A DNA stretch of 64,000 bases from Hamiltosporidium tvaerminnensis (taxonomy: Eukaryota; Microsporidia; Dubosqiidae): the NCBI GenBank assembly GCA_022605425.2, contig JAKIMF020000001.1, positions 2,482,501 to 2,546,500 on the forward strand, read 5' to 3'. The translations under genes were made by a program, and so were the position numbers. The notes under the pieces were generated by a model, which did no database searches, was not told the origin of the DNA, and saw nothing but the letters and a program-made list of their open reading frames with translations. Below, piece by piece: positions 1-11,029 of this stretch. Every line of letters begins with the position of its first letter. Positions within the stretch are counted from its first letter, which is position 1.

Positions 1-165
1 TGGTCTTCCTAGTAAAGATTGGGGTAGGGCTAACGACTATTCTTTTAAACAACCTTGTTATAAGACCCGAAAAAGTAAACGAACCCACATAAAAAGACTG
101 ATATGCAGTATTACATAGAGTGACTAAGATTCGTGCAAGGTTATAGTGCCGATGATGATGAAAAT
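1..165 (+). mobile_element. LINE-type 3' tail, cut by window edge
   Basis: The first 165 bases align by eye with the repeats at 22195-22415, 45050-45290 and (inverted) 32150-32390. Shared blocks are a GGGTAGGGCTAAC-like stretch, a core reading roughly ACGAAACCCGAAAAAGTAAAC, an AAAAGAC(T/C)GGTGGG-like block (decayed here) and an end reading GTGCCGATGATGATGA. The end runs into a short GAT repeat, as expected for a non-LTR element tail. The 5' part lies outside the window. Confidence 0.6.
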
Positions 166-3100
166 TTTAATTTATATCTTCACTGTTTGAAAACGATTTT
201 TTCTCTAAATTTAAATTGGATTACTATTTTAAGTTCTGTCATCGATTTCGAATCAAATTCTCTTATCTCTAGCCAGATAACACTTCTTTTCTGTTGGTCG
301 TCTATATAAAATGGTTGGAAATTGTTCAATTACCGCTTCCTTAATGATTCTTTCTCATCCTTCATAATTATTCAGCTATTACAAATAATAATCGTTCTTT
401 GCTTGCTGTGAGAATCAGAAGCTTTTATCTTTACTAGTATTTAAGGCTTCTTATGGTAAAATATATTGCTAGGTTACAATGCTACCCTAAAATTATTCCT
501 ACAGTTATTATTCTCATATCTTTCTATTGAGAATCTTATGATATAAACAACGAGGTGATTGTTTGCTTTTAATATTCAGAACAGAAGGCAAATCCTGAAA
601 GAAACCGAATTAGATCATTGTATTTGTAACTTTTATACTTAAAGTATGTTAATCGCAAATTAATGTGGAAATAAATCGGCTGGCATTTCGCTTTTAAATT
701 CTATATCTGCATATGCGTTATAAGAATTCCTGCAACACTTTTTTAGCTTGTTTCTTTTCCTACGGATGGAACACAATCCACACATGTCTTAAAGCTCCGG
801 CAGGTTAGAAGAATTCCGTAAACATTTTCTTTTAATTGGTTAGGTTGTCAGTACAACGTAAATTCAACATTATTCCTCGAATTCGAGTTATAAACTTGAA
901 TTTTTATTTATTTAACATGAGTTAATAAAACTAAGTTATATAATTTTAATGCCTATTTTATCTCTTTCGGTGATTTTTTTGTTTCTGGTTTTCTATTCAA
1001 CATTTGCAAAGATTTTTTTTGTGTTGATGAATTATTATTGAATATCAGTGTATCCTTTTTTCATTTATTTAGCTTCTAACCTGACCTATGCGTTTAATCT
1101 TATTTTAAAGGGTCACTTCTAAAATTCAAAATTGTATTTGGCTCAGCATCCTAGCTTTCTATAACTTATAACGCAATTTTCTATTGTTTTTCGATTTATA
1201 AATTAATTATGAGAATCTTCGAGCTTTCCTTGTGTGAACTTTAATTTTGAGCTGTCTTTTGCTTGAAAGAGGCATTTTTTATAAAAATAATTGGTGCATG
1301 TTTTTTTAAAGCATTGAGATATTTCTTTTATTGTTAAGTGTTTTATATTTTTGTTAAAAATTAAAACTGATAACCATGTTTTAGGCTTGCAACTAAGTTT
1401 AAATATATTCTCCTCGAAAAAGATACCATTATATAGTGTCTATTTTTATCTTTAGCCCAATTGCGCCTTAGTTGTAGTACACAATAGTACTTTTGTATAA
1501 TTCGAACCCACTGTGGCAGAAAACATCAGAGGAAGCGCTACCATCTAGAGATTTATTAAACCGATTTGTTGTTATTGGTGTAATCATTTATTTCTAGGGT
1601 TAGTTTAAAGCGATAAGGCTGTTTGACTAGTAAAACCAGTTTTTTAAAGAATTTTAAATGGCCCAATGTGTTTATAGCTTATAAAGTTTTAAAACTTGAA
1701 ATTGGAGAATGTAAAATGGTTCTGACTAAATTTTAATCTTTTTAATACAATGTTTTACATAATAAACTAGATTGATTTATACATCCGTTTTTTCTTGTTT
1801 ATTTATGATAAGCGCTCGCGTGAATGATATATTGACCAAAATATCTACTTTATTCAAAATCTTTATATCCCTCGCTGTTTAATTACTTTATCCTTTGTTA
1901 ATTGAAGGCTTTGAAATCATTCTGCTTCTTAATTTACGATAATATATCTCATAAAATACTTTTAAAAGGAAGGAAAGACTTTAAATCTCTCGTAATTTCT
2001 TTTGACAGGTAAAAAGAGATGACCACATTAAAATTGTATGTTTAGCAACGAGTGTCTAGAATTAATATGAAAATCATGGTCATTCCTGTGGCGGAATATA
2101 AACCACATTAGATCTATAGGCAAATCCCCGACAATCTCGAATTACAACAAATTTAAAGAAATAGATAGAAAACTTTCTTTTTCGAATTTTCGACACCGAA
2201 AGGTAAAAAAGAAATGGAATAAGTATGTAATTAACTAACCTAATTAAATAGAAGCACGAAAGAAAGAATTTAGAGAATTTCATAACATTATAGGATTTCT
2301 TTCCAGAGATCAAAGCTTTCAAATTTTAGAAATTTTATATTACTGAGAACTGAAAACTTAAAAAAAAAAATTAGCTTCGAAAGTTATAGTATCGCTTGAA
2401 TATTCAAAAATATTTAGCCAGAATGATTTTTGGATCTATATAGAAACCGAGTATAAGATCATATATGCAATATAGAGGATAGTGACCACAAAAAAGGCAA
2501 TATTTACAAACCAGGTGCAGAGTCTAAACAAGGACTAACTCACATATACCTTTAAATCATGAAAATAACATTCAATTTTAAGTCAGGCGAACAGAGAAAA
2601 GACTTGACAAGAATGCATTGGTTTGTGATATTTTGAATGTATTTTAATGTACACTATATAGTGTAGTTGATGTATCATGTAGCCTTAACTGATGATACCA
2701 ATATAAAGATTTTTATGGAATCTTGTTAATAGTAATTCTTATGTGGTAAAATTAATAACCTTAATTGTTTTACAAAATCTCTTGAATTAATAATAAAAAT
2801 TCGTCTAGGATTTAATTAGGGTCATGATGCAGTAGATAAAAAGTGTTAGGGAAGAGCCAAGCTGGTTTCGACAAAAATAAGTCAAAAATCAAAAAAAAAT
2901 TTATACATTAAGGTTCTCAACGGTTAATGTCACGATTAGTTTAACTCGTACACAAGTATTTCTTTTGTTTAGTCCGAAGATATTTTGGTTTAAATACAAA
3001 ATATTTTTTCATGAAATGTTCGAGAAGAAATGTCACAGCATAATTCACACATGAAAATATAGCATTCTAAAAGGCAAAAATCAAAGAATGAATCCGAGTC

Positions 3101-4124
3101 AAAAGTAATAAAATATAATATAATCCGGGGCAAAAAATGCACTGTTGTATTGTTCTTAATATTACATTAGAAACTACTGGAAAGATAGAACCTAACCAAA
3201 AGAAAACTTATATATGTAATAAAGTTATAATGTTTTTAAGATGATATCGAGATCGCAGGATAAAAAATAAATACATCCAAGAAAAATATAAATTTGAAGT
3301 ATAAATAATAGGATTAGTGAATACTCTTATTTATAAGATAAAAATGGGGCTTGTTTTGATTAGAAAAAGCAGTAAATTATCACGTTTGTCTGGGTTCAAA
3401 AAACTTTTTAACTAAACGTTTTCTCTAAAAAATATTTAGGAGCTTTTTTGAATCAAAGAATGTAAAAGTAGTGAAATAAAAGTAAAACCTAAAGCGTAGT
3501 TTGATTTGAAAACTTTTTTAATCTTTGCTGTTATATTACTACACACAAAACAAACATTTATCCTGTCATTGAGCTTCTTTGAATAAATATAATTTCTATG
3601 GGCTGTTCGAAGCCTTGATTCCTTTATTGAAATAGAATGACTTACGATAGAATATATTTCGGAGAGAAATAAAGAAAAGGGCTTATTTAAGGTACATAAA
3701 ATTCGAGATTTGAATGAATTGAATATTCTGTAACATAAATAAACGTAAAGCTTTAAGACGAAGGCTATTTTAAACCATTTCCGGAGATACATGAAAAATA
3801 TTTTAATCACGAGAAAGTTTGATTTCTATTTTAGACCCCGAAACGAGATGGTTAGATGATACAAAAAATGAATACTCTGTTCTTGTGATTAAGGAATAAA
3901 AAATGTGATATTTACTATAATAGATAGAATATAAAGCTAAATAGGCTTATATTTCAAAAGTTTGTATCATTAAAATTTGAAGAAAAAAATAGCTTCTATA
4001 TATTAAGGTAGAGTCACACAAACGTACAAAAATTTTAAAACTAATTTACTTTTAATTTAAATACTTTCAGAATTCCATCATATGCTCATATTGAGAACCT
4101 GAAAATTACCATAAAAATAACATG
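166..4124. other. Gene-free AT-rich spacer
   Basis: I see no gene here that I can support. Two short open frames on the minus strand (2080-2322 and 3436-3810) have no recognisable domain, lack a convincing ATG with the local CCC/GGG start motif, and have the Phe/Lys/Ile/Asn-rich composition expected of random AT-rich DNA. Patches richer in G+C near 700-860 and 1440-1620 may be old transposon remains but match nothing I could name. Confidence 0.5.
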
Positions 4125-5432
4125 CTAGAAACCCAATACTTGATTAAAAAACAACTCCTCCAGAAAATCTTTTATAGATGAAACTCTTTGAGTCGAACAC
4201 TGGGTTTCTTCGAGGGAAATTTTACCTAAAATATTATATTTTCTTGTTCCTGAAATTCTGAATTTATTGGAATCGACAGCCTCGCGTTCGCATTCCACAA
4301 TATTGAAATCATAACACCAGAGCGCTATAATATAAATTGATGTATCGGGCCTATATGTTTTTACAATACAATCTACAAAACAATTACTATTAAATTCGAA
4401 CCCTGCAGAATTATACCTAAAAACAACTCTAAATTTTTTTGGTTTACCAGTTGTTATTTCATCTTCATTGTAATATTCGTATTCAATTAAGCTTTCTTTT
4501 AATGTATGCTTAACGTTTTTTAACAAATACAAATCCATTAATGGTTTGAAACCTGTTAATTCGTGGCGAATCAATATAGTATTCCTTCTCACATTCGATT
4601 TCCACGATATGTTTGTTTTACCACTATTTTTTGTTTCTACTCTTTTATTTTCAATATAATAATATGAATAACTGCCAGAAAAGACACACTTTGATGCTCC
4701 AAATAAGCTATTGAAATTTTGAACCATTTTATCTTTGCTTATATTGAGCTTTTCAGAAATATAAATTTCTGCGAATAATTTTACGTAAAAAATTCTATGT
4801 TGTAAACTATAGAAAGTATTCACTTGAAACATTTCGAATTTTTTAGGTATTTTCGTTCTTTTCGAATTAGTGATATCTTGAATTTTAATATAAGAGCTAC
4901 GTATATTGTCCCTTGTTCTAGCCAAATATCCAAATATCTTGTACATATGAAAGAAAATTGCCATAAAATAAGTCAAGGTTTTATCATGTTTTAACAGAAT
5001 ATAGGAAAACGTTCCCAACCCAGTGGCATAGTGTGTAGATTCTTCGAGCTGATAGTATCGAGATACATACAAAAACTTATCGTTTAACTTATTTAATCGA
5101 AAAACTTTGTAACTTATCTTTTTACTTCCTTCATAATTAGAAGGATTGGGTCTGTAGAAGACTACATCAAATACTTTACTGATACTATTATTTATATAAT
5201 TAGCAATCGAAACTGCCGCATATGTATATAATCGCGCATAGAACATGAATATTCCACAATCTATTGTATTTGGAAGTTGTTGAAGGTTTTTGGTTTCTTT
5301 TGTGTACAAATCAGAGCACTTTCTCGCAAAATAGTCTTTATGCTCAGTGAGATCAAAAGACTCCTTCGACAAATTAATGAATAAACCTAAAATAATTATA
5401 AGCTTGTTCGCTCCATTCCAAAGTAGATACAT
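4125..5432 (-). CDS. Secreted protein, two-member lineage-specific family (A)
   Basis: 435-residue protein of unknown function. Residues 1-20 form a hydrophobic signal-peptide-like start, followed by a soluble, Tyr/Phe/Asn-rich body without further clear membrane spans. It is a paralogue of the protein at 54955-56271: the two align end to end, sharing an N-terminal R-K-C-x2-L-Y-T-x-E-T block, a VFY-x-P segment near residue 90, a central segment with K-(L/I)-F-(A/S)-E and a following (Q/E)-x-F-N-x-LF, and a C-terminal Phe-rich region. The start is ATG at 5432 with GGGCC immediately upstream, in line with the GGG before its paralogue. It is transcribed away from the retroelement at 5675-9400, with only a foldback repeat between. 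No known domain is recognised; secretion is inferred from the N terminus. Confidence 0.75.
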   Translation of the reverse strand: MYLLWNGANKLIIILGLFINLSKESFDLTEHKDYFARKCSDLYTKETKNLQQLPNTIDCGIFMFYARLYTYAAVSIANYINNSISKVFDVVFYRPNPSNYEGSKKISYKVFRLNKLNDKFLYVSRYYQLEESTHYATGLGTFSYILLKHDKTLTYFMAIFFHMYKIFGYLARTRDNIRSSYIKIQDITNSKRTKIPKKFEMFQVNTFYSLQHRIFYVKLFAEIYISEKLNISKDKMVQNFNSLFGASKCVFSGSYSYYYIENKRVETKNSGKTNISWKSNVRRNTILIRHELTGFKPLMDLYLLKNVKHTLKESLIEYEYYNEDEITTGKPKKFRVVFRYNSAGFEFNSNCFVDCIVKTYRPDTSIYIIALWCYDFNIVECEREAVDSNKFRISGTRKYNILGKISLEETQCSTQRVSSIKDFLEELFFNQVLGF

Positions 5433-5437
5433 GGCCC
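5433..5437 (-). promoter_or_regulatory. GGG-type start-proximal motif
   Basis: On the minus strand GGGCC abuts the ATG of the secreted-family gene. It supports the chosen start and matches the GGG seen before the paralogue at 54955. Confidence 0.5.
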
Positions 5438-5479
5438 TATTTGCTTTTTGAATATAAATACACCAGAAAATATAATTTT

Positions 5480-5627
5480 ATCTTTTAATTAAATTAATGA
5501 AATATTTTTACTGATTTTATTTTATTTATCTCTTGCATTAGATTAAAAAGAATATACGATTTAAGGAATTTTATCGATTAAATAAAATAAAATCAGTAAA
5601 ATTATTTTATTAATTAAATTAAAAGAT
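5480..5627. repeat. Foldback (inverted) repeat, MITE-like
   Basis: The left arm (about 5480-5530) and the right arm (about 5576-5627) are near-complementary over some 50 bases. The left arm reads ATCTTTTAATTAAATTAATG...ACTGATTTTATTTTATTTAT, and the reverse complement of the right arm reads the same with a few changes. The arms are separated by about 45 bases. It could be a small nonautonomous element or a foldback formed by an inverted duplication. It lies between the start of the secreted-family gene and the 3' end of the retroelement. Confidence 0.6.
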
Positions 5628-5674
5628 TCGCTTTATATTGCCAAATTAATATTTATTTTTTTACGGAATCTACT

Positions 5675-8600
5675 TTATTTAATAAAATTCTGGGTTAAAA
5701 TATTTTTAACATTTTTATATGTTTTCTTCTACCTCTTTAACCACTATTGTCTCTTCTTCCAAATCCGATTCTTCATTTATGTAATTGGTCGGTTCCTCTA
5801 AAGTGGTTCCTCCTTGTGAAATAAGGGGTGCTTTATATTTTGGTTTTAAAATTTTAACACCATCTTCCTCTCTTTTCGCTTCTTTTAAAGGGGGTATTGG
5901 TTCCTCATGCATCTCTGATCTCATAATAACACCCATTGACGCTCTCTCCCAGCTCTCTTCGGCATTTAGTCCTGACTCAAGTCCTCTTCGTCGATCAAAG
6001 GAAATTGTTTCGACTGTCTTCTTAAGTACTATAGACTGAATGTATGCCTCTACATTCATGGGTATTTCTAGTCTTTTAAGATGAGATTTATGGTATTTTG
6101 TCACAATACCGTCCCAGGTCATCACATAAGGGATTATCTCAACACTACACTTATAAATAAGGCCCAACTCATTGGCTAGCAGGTCATACTTCCTAAGTTT
6201 TTCAGTTTCAACTATTTGAAGTGAATCTTGGGAAGTGATTCCTACTTCAATGAGTGTTATCTTATTCTTCTTCTTATCTAAAATAAATATGTCCGGTCTG
6301 TTATTCCGAATTTTAACATCAGTTTTAATTCTGGTGTCCACTCTTATCTCTGCATACTCATTATCAAGAATTTCTTGAACTGAGTGACACCTAATTCGTT
6401 TTGAAGACTTAAACTTATATCTATTTAGGAGATGTAAGTGCTGGCATCTAACCACTTCATTATGCCGTCTGGTGTGGTCATGGCCTAGCATTTTTTCACA
6501 TCTAGTTGCTAGATGATCTACAGTCTTACCAGACTTCCCGCAATGTTGACACACACCATCTGCTCCCCAGAATACATTTCTATCCTGGATATAGCAGAAC
6601 ACAGCTTCATTGCGTGGCCTAATATTCCTTCTCTTTAACCATCTTTAAGAGTCCCTAACACTTACAAGCTCATTTTTCCTTGCATTATATAACTTTGAAT
6701 GTAGTTTTCGTTTTTCTATTTCGTTATATAGTTTTGCAAGTTGAGCTTCTTCTAAACTTTTCTTATTGACTTCTTCTATCAACCTGTACTTTACTTTTAA
6801 AAAGCCTTTTATTAGTGCAAGATGGGATTTATTATTATTCTCCACCTTGAGGATCGCTGCTCGTCTAGTTGATATTTCTTTACTTTTTTCCAGACAATCC
6901 AAGAGTTGCAGAAGCATATGTTCGCTTCGCAACTCAACACTATGTAGGCCTCTTCCAAGTTCTGTTCTAGGAAGATACAAACGCTCTTTACATCCTTGGC
7001 GGAGATGTATCTTATTCTTCACCAACACCGCACGCACTGCATCATCTAACTTAGAGAAGTCAGCCGGTTCAAGTCGAAGTACTCCTATGTGGTAGTTGAT
7101 TAACGATATCGCATGTTGATTGATTGCAGAAAATAAATTTTTTGCATTTAATCTAGTGTGACAAAGTCTTTCAACTCTTGATATAAGTTTGCTCTGTACT
7201 TCTTCAAATGAGCTACGTGTTGGGATTCCTCTGCTATCTTCTATTATTCCTAAATATTTGTAAACACTAACACCTTCTAGAAGAGTTGCAGTATCTTCAC
7301 AACACGTATCATTTGTGGCTGACTTCTCTTTGTTAATCTCTAAGCCAATCACCTCTAAAAATCCCTTTGCCTCGCCTGTCATAGCACTCAATGTGGAGCT
7401 GTCTTTTGCAAGGAGCTTAAGATCATCAATAAACAAGAGATGATCAGTAGAATGGGATTCTGCATCTGTTTGTACTGTCACTTTTGTGTATTTCTCATTA
7501 AGCTTTCGGCTCAATGGATCCACACACAGCACAAACAACAATGGTGACAAACTATCTCTTTGTAGAATCCCTCTATCAATCTTCTGCTCATGATTTTTTC
7601 AGGCCCTACTGATATATCAAATTTCCATTTTGATATAATTACCTTAATAAATTTCAGGATCCAATCAGGTAAATTAAGATTTTCAATGCATTGAGTTAAA
7701 TAGGCATGATCTATTGAATCATAAGCTTTTTTAACATCAATCCATGTTGCCTTAAGATTGTTTCCGTACTCTTTATTTAAATAAATGTTCTGTAGAGCCT
7801 GCTCTTTCGATCCCTGCACACCTCTTATTGCCCCTAATTGGTTCTCTGCAAGCAACCCTCGCCTTCCCACTTCAATTTGAACGACTTTCGTTACACATTT
7901 TGTCGTTAACTTATAGAGGTTCGACATACAAGTGATTGGCCTGTAGTCAGAGCCTCTTCGTGGAATTCCTTTCGGTATCAAATACGTAAGCCCGAAGTAA
8001 AACCAATCAGCTTGAGTTGTTCCTTCTAAACATATAACTTTCACAATATCATAAATATATTTGTGAAGAGTTGTAAGTTTCTCCATGAAAAAATTGTAAA
8101 TACCATCAATTCCAGCAGCTTTCCAATTAGGGAGCCAATTAATGATATTTACAAAACCATCAAGTGAAAGAAACGTGGTCGGATGATTATCTGATACAAA
8201 TGGAATCAAATAATCATCATACTTTACTGTGTCATCATTTTTGTTCTACATTATAGACCAAAAACTCACAATTTTATCACGGCTAACCACATGCTCGGAT
8301 TCTACACGCTCAGATAACCCACGATAAAATCGACCTCGGAAAAACTCAAACATACGATTCTCTTTTCGAAATTGCTTCCTACCAACATACATCGTAATTT
8401 TTTTCTCGTAAACATTTAAAGACTCATTCTTCTTAACTAAAGCCTCAGAAAGATCAGTTACGCTGCTCAAGTTTAAATTAAACTCTCGCATGATTTTCTT
8501 AAGGCTCTTCGTTTCCGAAGTTGAGAGCTTTTCCTGCTTACGAGCCTTCTCGAGAAGATCTTTGGAAAGTACTAACTTAGAAATTTTACTTTCTATGTTT

Positions 8601-9400
8601 TCCTTCCAAGCGGATCTAGGCTTTTCTTTACGTGTAGCCTCGTCATGGCATACCTGGGCTGCCTGGATTATCCGTGCCTTTGCAGTTATCGTCATCGGTA
8701 CATAAGAATCAGCATACTCACCGATAATTCGATTAATAAGGTCCAAAAATTTACTTTCAATTAATTTATTTGGAAGCTTTCGAGTTCGGACCACCACTTT
8801 TCCAATTTCCTTCTACGAGATTTCTTTGATTTTACTCAAAAATTTATCTCTCAGGTTTATGTACTCCGTGGTGTCAGTCAAGGTGCATGGCTCAGTGAGA
8901 CAAGTGGCGATGCTACGTCGCTCTCCATTCTCTTCTTGCCTCATTTCTCTTTCTGCCTCATTTTGTGCGAGTTTTTTAAACGCATCGATATCTAATGTGC
9001 AGCTGAATTTCTCATTATAGTACCTCAGAGTAGCGGGCCAGCCATTTCTGGGCATTCTCTCAAACCTCTTTTGCACTGCTAGAATAGCATATCTAGGCCA
9101 TTCCTGCTCTACGACTGTGACAGAGTCAAGTATTGAGTGCAATACCATCAGTCGATTCCCTTCTAGAATGGCATCTGTATTGAGGTTTGTCATGCCGTTG
9201 GCTGGTCCAAACGCAGTGGCATCGGTACCAGAAGACGCGGGTATGGTGTCAACCAAGCAGACTAGACTAGTCTGGCAACTACTGCTTGGTGGTTGGTGGG
9301 TGGTGTTATGGAAGGTCGGTGTAGGTGGAAGTCTCTCGGATAACATTGCTACATCTACATCACACATCAAAATCTCTCCTGCGCTGTTCTCCAAGTTGTT
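5675..9400 (-). mobile_element. Non-LTR retrotransposon, R2/R4-Dong-like, nearly full length
   Basis: The element reads on the minus strand from an uncertain 5' end near 9400 to a 3' end at about 5675. The 3' terminus is set by comparison with the copies ending near 60870 and 50020, which share the terminal block CCCAGAATTTTATTAAATAAA. It encodes one protein with a central reverse transcriptase and a C-terminal zinc knuckle plus restriction-like endonuclease, with no apurinic-type endonuclease in front. It is visibly richer in G+C than its surroundings, as a recent arrival would be. The coding frame is broken at four places. Confidence 0.85.
5715..9367 (-). pseudogene. Retrotransposon polyprotein with RT and restriction-like endonuclease, broken
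   Basis: About 1217 codons from ATG at 9367. One frame runs 9367 to about 7595, interrupted by in-frame TAG codons near 8813-8815 and 8246-8248; a one-base frameshift at a run of six A/T (7594-7599) moves to the frame used to the end, which has an in-frame TAA near 6645. The RT has a D-containing motif A (D-V-K-K-A-Y-D-S-I-D-H, near residue 540), G-I-L-Q-R-D-S-L-S-P just after the frameshift and F-I-D-D (YxDD variant, near 640). A zinc knuckle C-x2-C-x8-H-x4-C lies near 935 and the endonuclease signature R-P-D-x14-E near 1022-1039, followed by a conserved E-K-L-R-K-Y-D block. This layout is that of the R4/Dong branch. The first 300 residues are low in recognisable domains. The truncated copy at 18053-18445 has sense Ser codons where this copy has TAA, so that stop is a mutation. 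Confidence 0.85.
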
Positions 9401-11029
9401 TACAGCCTTTATTTTTTCATTTTATATATTTTCGCTGTCTACTTTTTTCCTTCTACCCAATGAAAATCTATATAGTACGGAATTTACAAAATTTAATGAA
9501 ATTTATGATCTGTAGCGTAAATATCTTTGGTTAATGGAATATAAAGAGGAAGATTAAGCTAGATAGGATATGTAATACGAATCTGTGCCGAACAATTTGC
9601 AAGCCAAGTCACCGGGTATAAACCAAGGCTAAAAAAATAAAGGTAAACCATGAAAGTATGACTGATGCTTTACTAAAATAATTTAAGAATATTTAATTTA
9701 ACTCACTAGAATGCAAAAATGCAACAGTGAATAATGATGAAGGATTGTTAGGATGGCTCGAGTTCTTAAAAAACTGTAGCCCTACTTATTAGTAGTAGCT
9801 GTAGAAAAGGTATTGTTTCTAGAAGCAAGCAAATAAGTATATACGAATACTGGTGTATGTGCTACAGTAAATCAGATTATTCTTTGTATTAAGACTGATT
9901 ATCTATAAAATTGAGAAATTTAATGATTTTAAGATCTCTAGGATAAGTGATTATTGCCCGTTAATATAAATACTGCTAAAATTTCTTTAAACGGTTAATA
10001 AATTGACTTCAATACTAAATTAGTCTGTTACTGTTATTGCTAGCAAACTACCATCATTATTGACCCATCACTTATATATCTTTGCCCTCTACTAATTCAC
10101 AATTGCTTTAAGTTATTTATTGATCCTTGCTAGTTAATCAAGACAATTTTCAGTTCTTTTTAAGTTTTAGTTACGAAAGTAGTAGTAAAGTGCAAGAACA
10201 GATGTTAATTGATTTAAGTCATATGAAGCAACTTCTGCACGAAAGAAAGATCGAAGAGAGTTGGCTTGTCAACACGTCAGAAGCCCACAATTTTCCAATT
10301 TGTCTCTCTATGTATTTGCCTGAAATTCTGGGAAAAATAGTTGTTTAAAAATTTAAATATTTTCGCGTTCCTGCTTTCTAAAAATCAGTGCACCAATTGA
10401 ATACTTTCTAATAATTATACTGAAAGTAAAAAACATAATATATAGAATCAAGCATTTGCTCAAGAATCAAAAAATTGTAATCAAGAAAAGAAAAATTTAG
10501 AATCAGAATATGATGAAGGTAGCCTCATATACCATAGATAAATTTCTCATATTTTTAAAATTTTTATTGATTTACAATCAAAAAGTTAATTCTAATAACT
10601 TAATCTGGCCAATAAACTTTCAATAAAAAAATACTTAGATTTTAAATACAGTAATTAATCAATATTAAACTTAAATTATATTATTTACGAATTTCATATA
10701 AAAATAAAGTGTATTAGTGATCATCTAGTTTTATCAATACACTAAGAATTTATTAAGAGAAAATATGATTATTTATACTAAAAATATCAGGTTAGAGGAT
10801 TCTATCATATTAAGAATTCTCAGTGAATTACAAAACTTAAAATATTCGAAGTTAAAAGCTTTTAAACCAATTTATATTTCAAAGTCTCATCATTGAGCAA
10901 ACATAACAGAATATAACATAAAATTAAGATAATTAAACATAAAATAAATAAAAAAGAATTTAAGAATCTAAACTTAAAAATTTTAATTTTAATACAGAAA
11001 TACAGAGATAAATAAATGCAATAAAAACA
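9401..11029. other. AT-rich spacer, no supported gene
   Basis: Bases 9401-9520 may include the 5' untranslated part of the retroelement. The only longer open frame (10127-10348, plus, 73 codons) has no start motif, domain or neighbouring support. The stretch 10380-11029 is extremely AT-rich with nothing I can identify. Confidence 0.5.

Noticed and set aside
1500-1560. Possible tRNA T-arm (TTCGAACCC)
   Set aside because: No cloverleaf can be folded around it by eye; more likely a decayed repeat.
2080-2322. 80-codon minus-strand open frame
   Set aside because: AT-driven Phe/Lys/Ile composition, no domain, no CCC/GGG start motif and no neighbour support.
3436-3810. 124-codon minus-strand open frame
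   Set aside because: First codon is not ATG; hydrophobic, AT-driven composition without homology. Could be a relic, but I cannot support it.
10127-10348. 73-codon plus-strand open frame with somewhat protein-like composition
   Set aside because: No start motif, no recognised domain and isolated in spacer.
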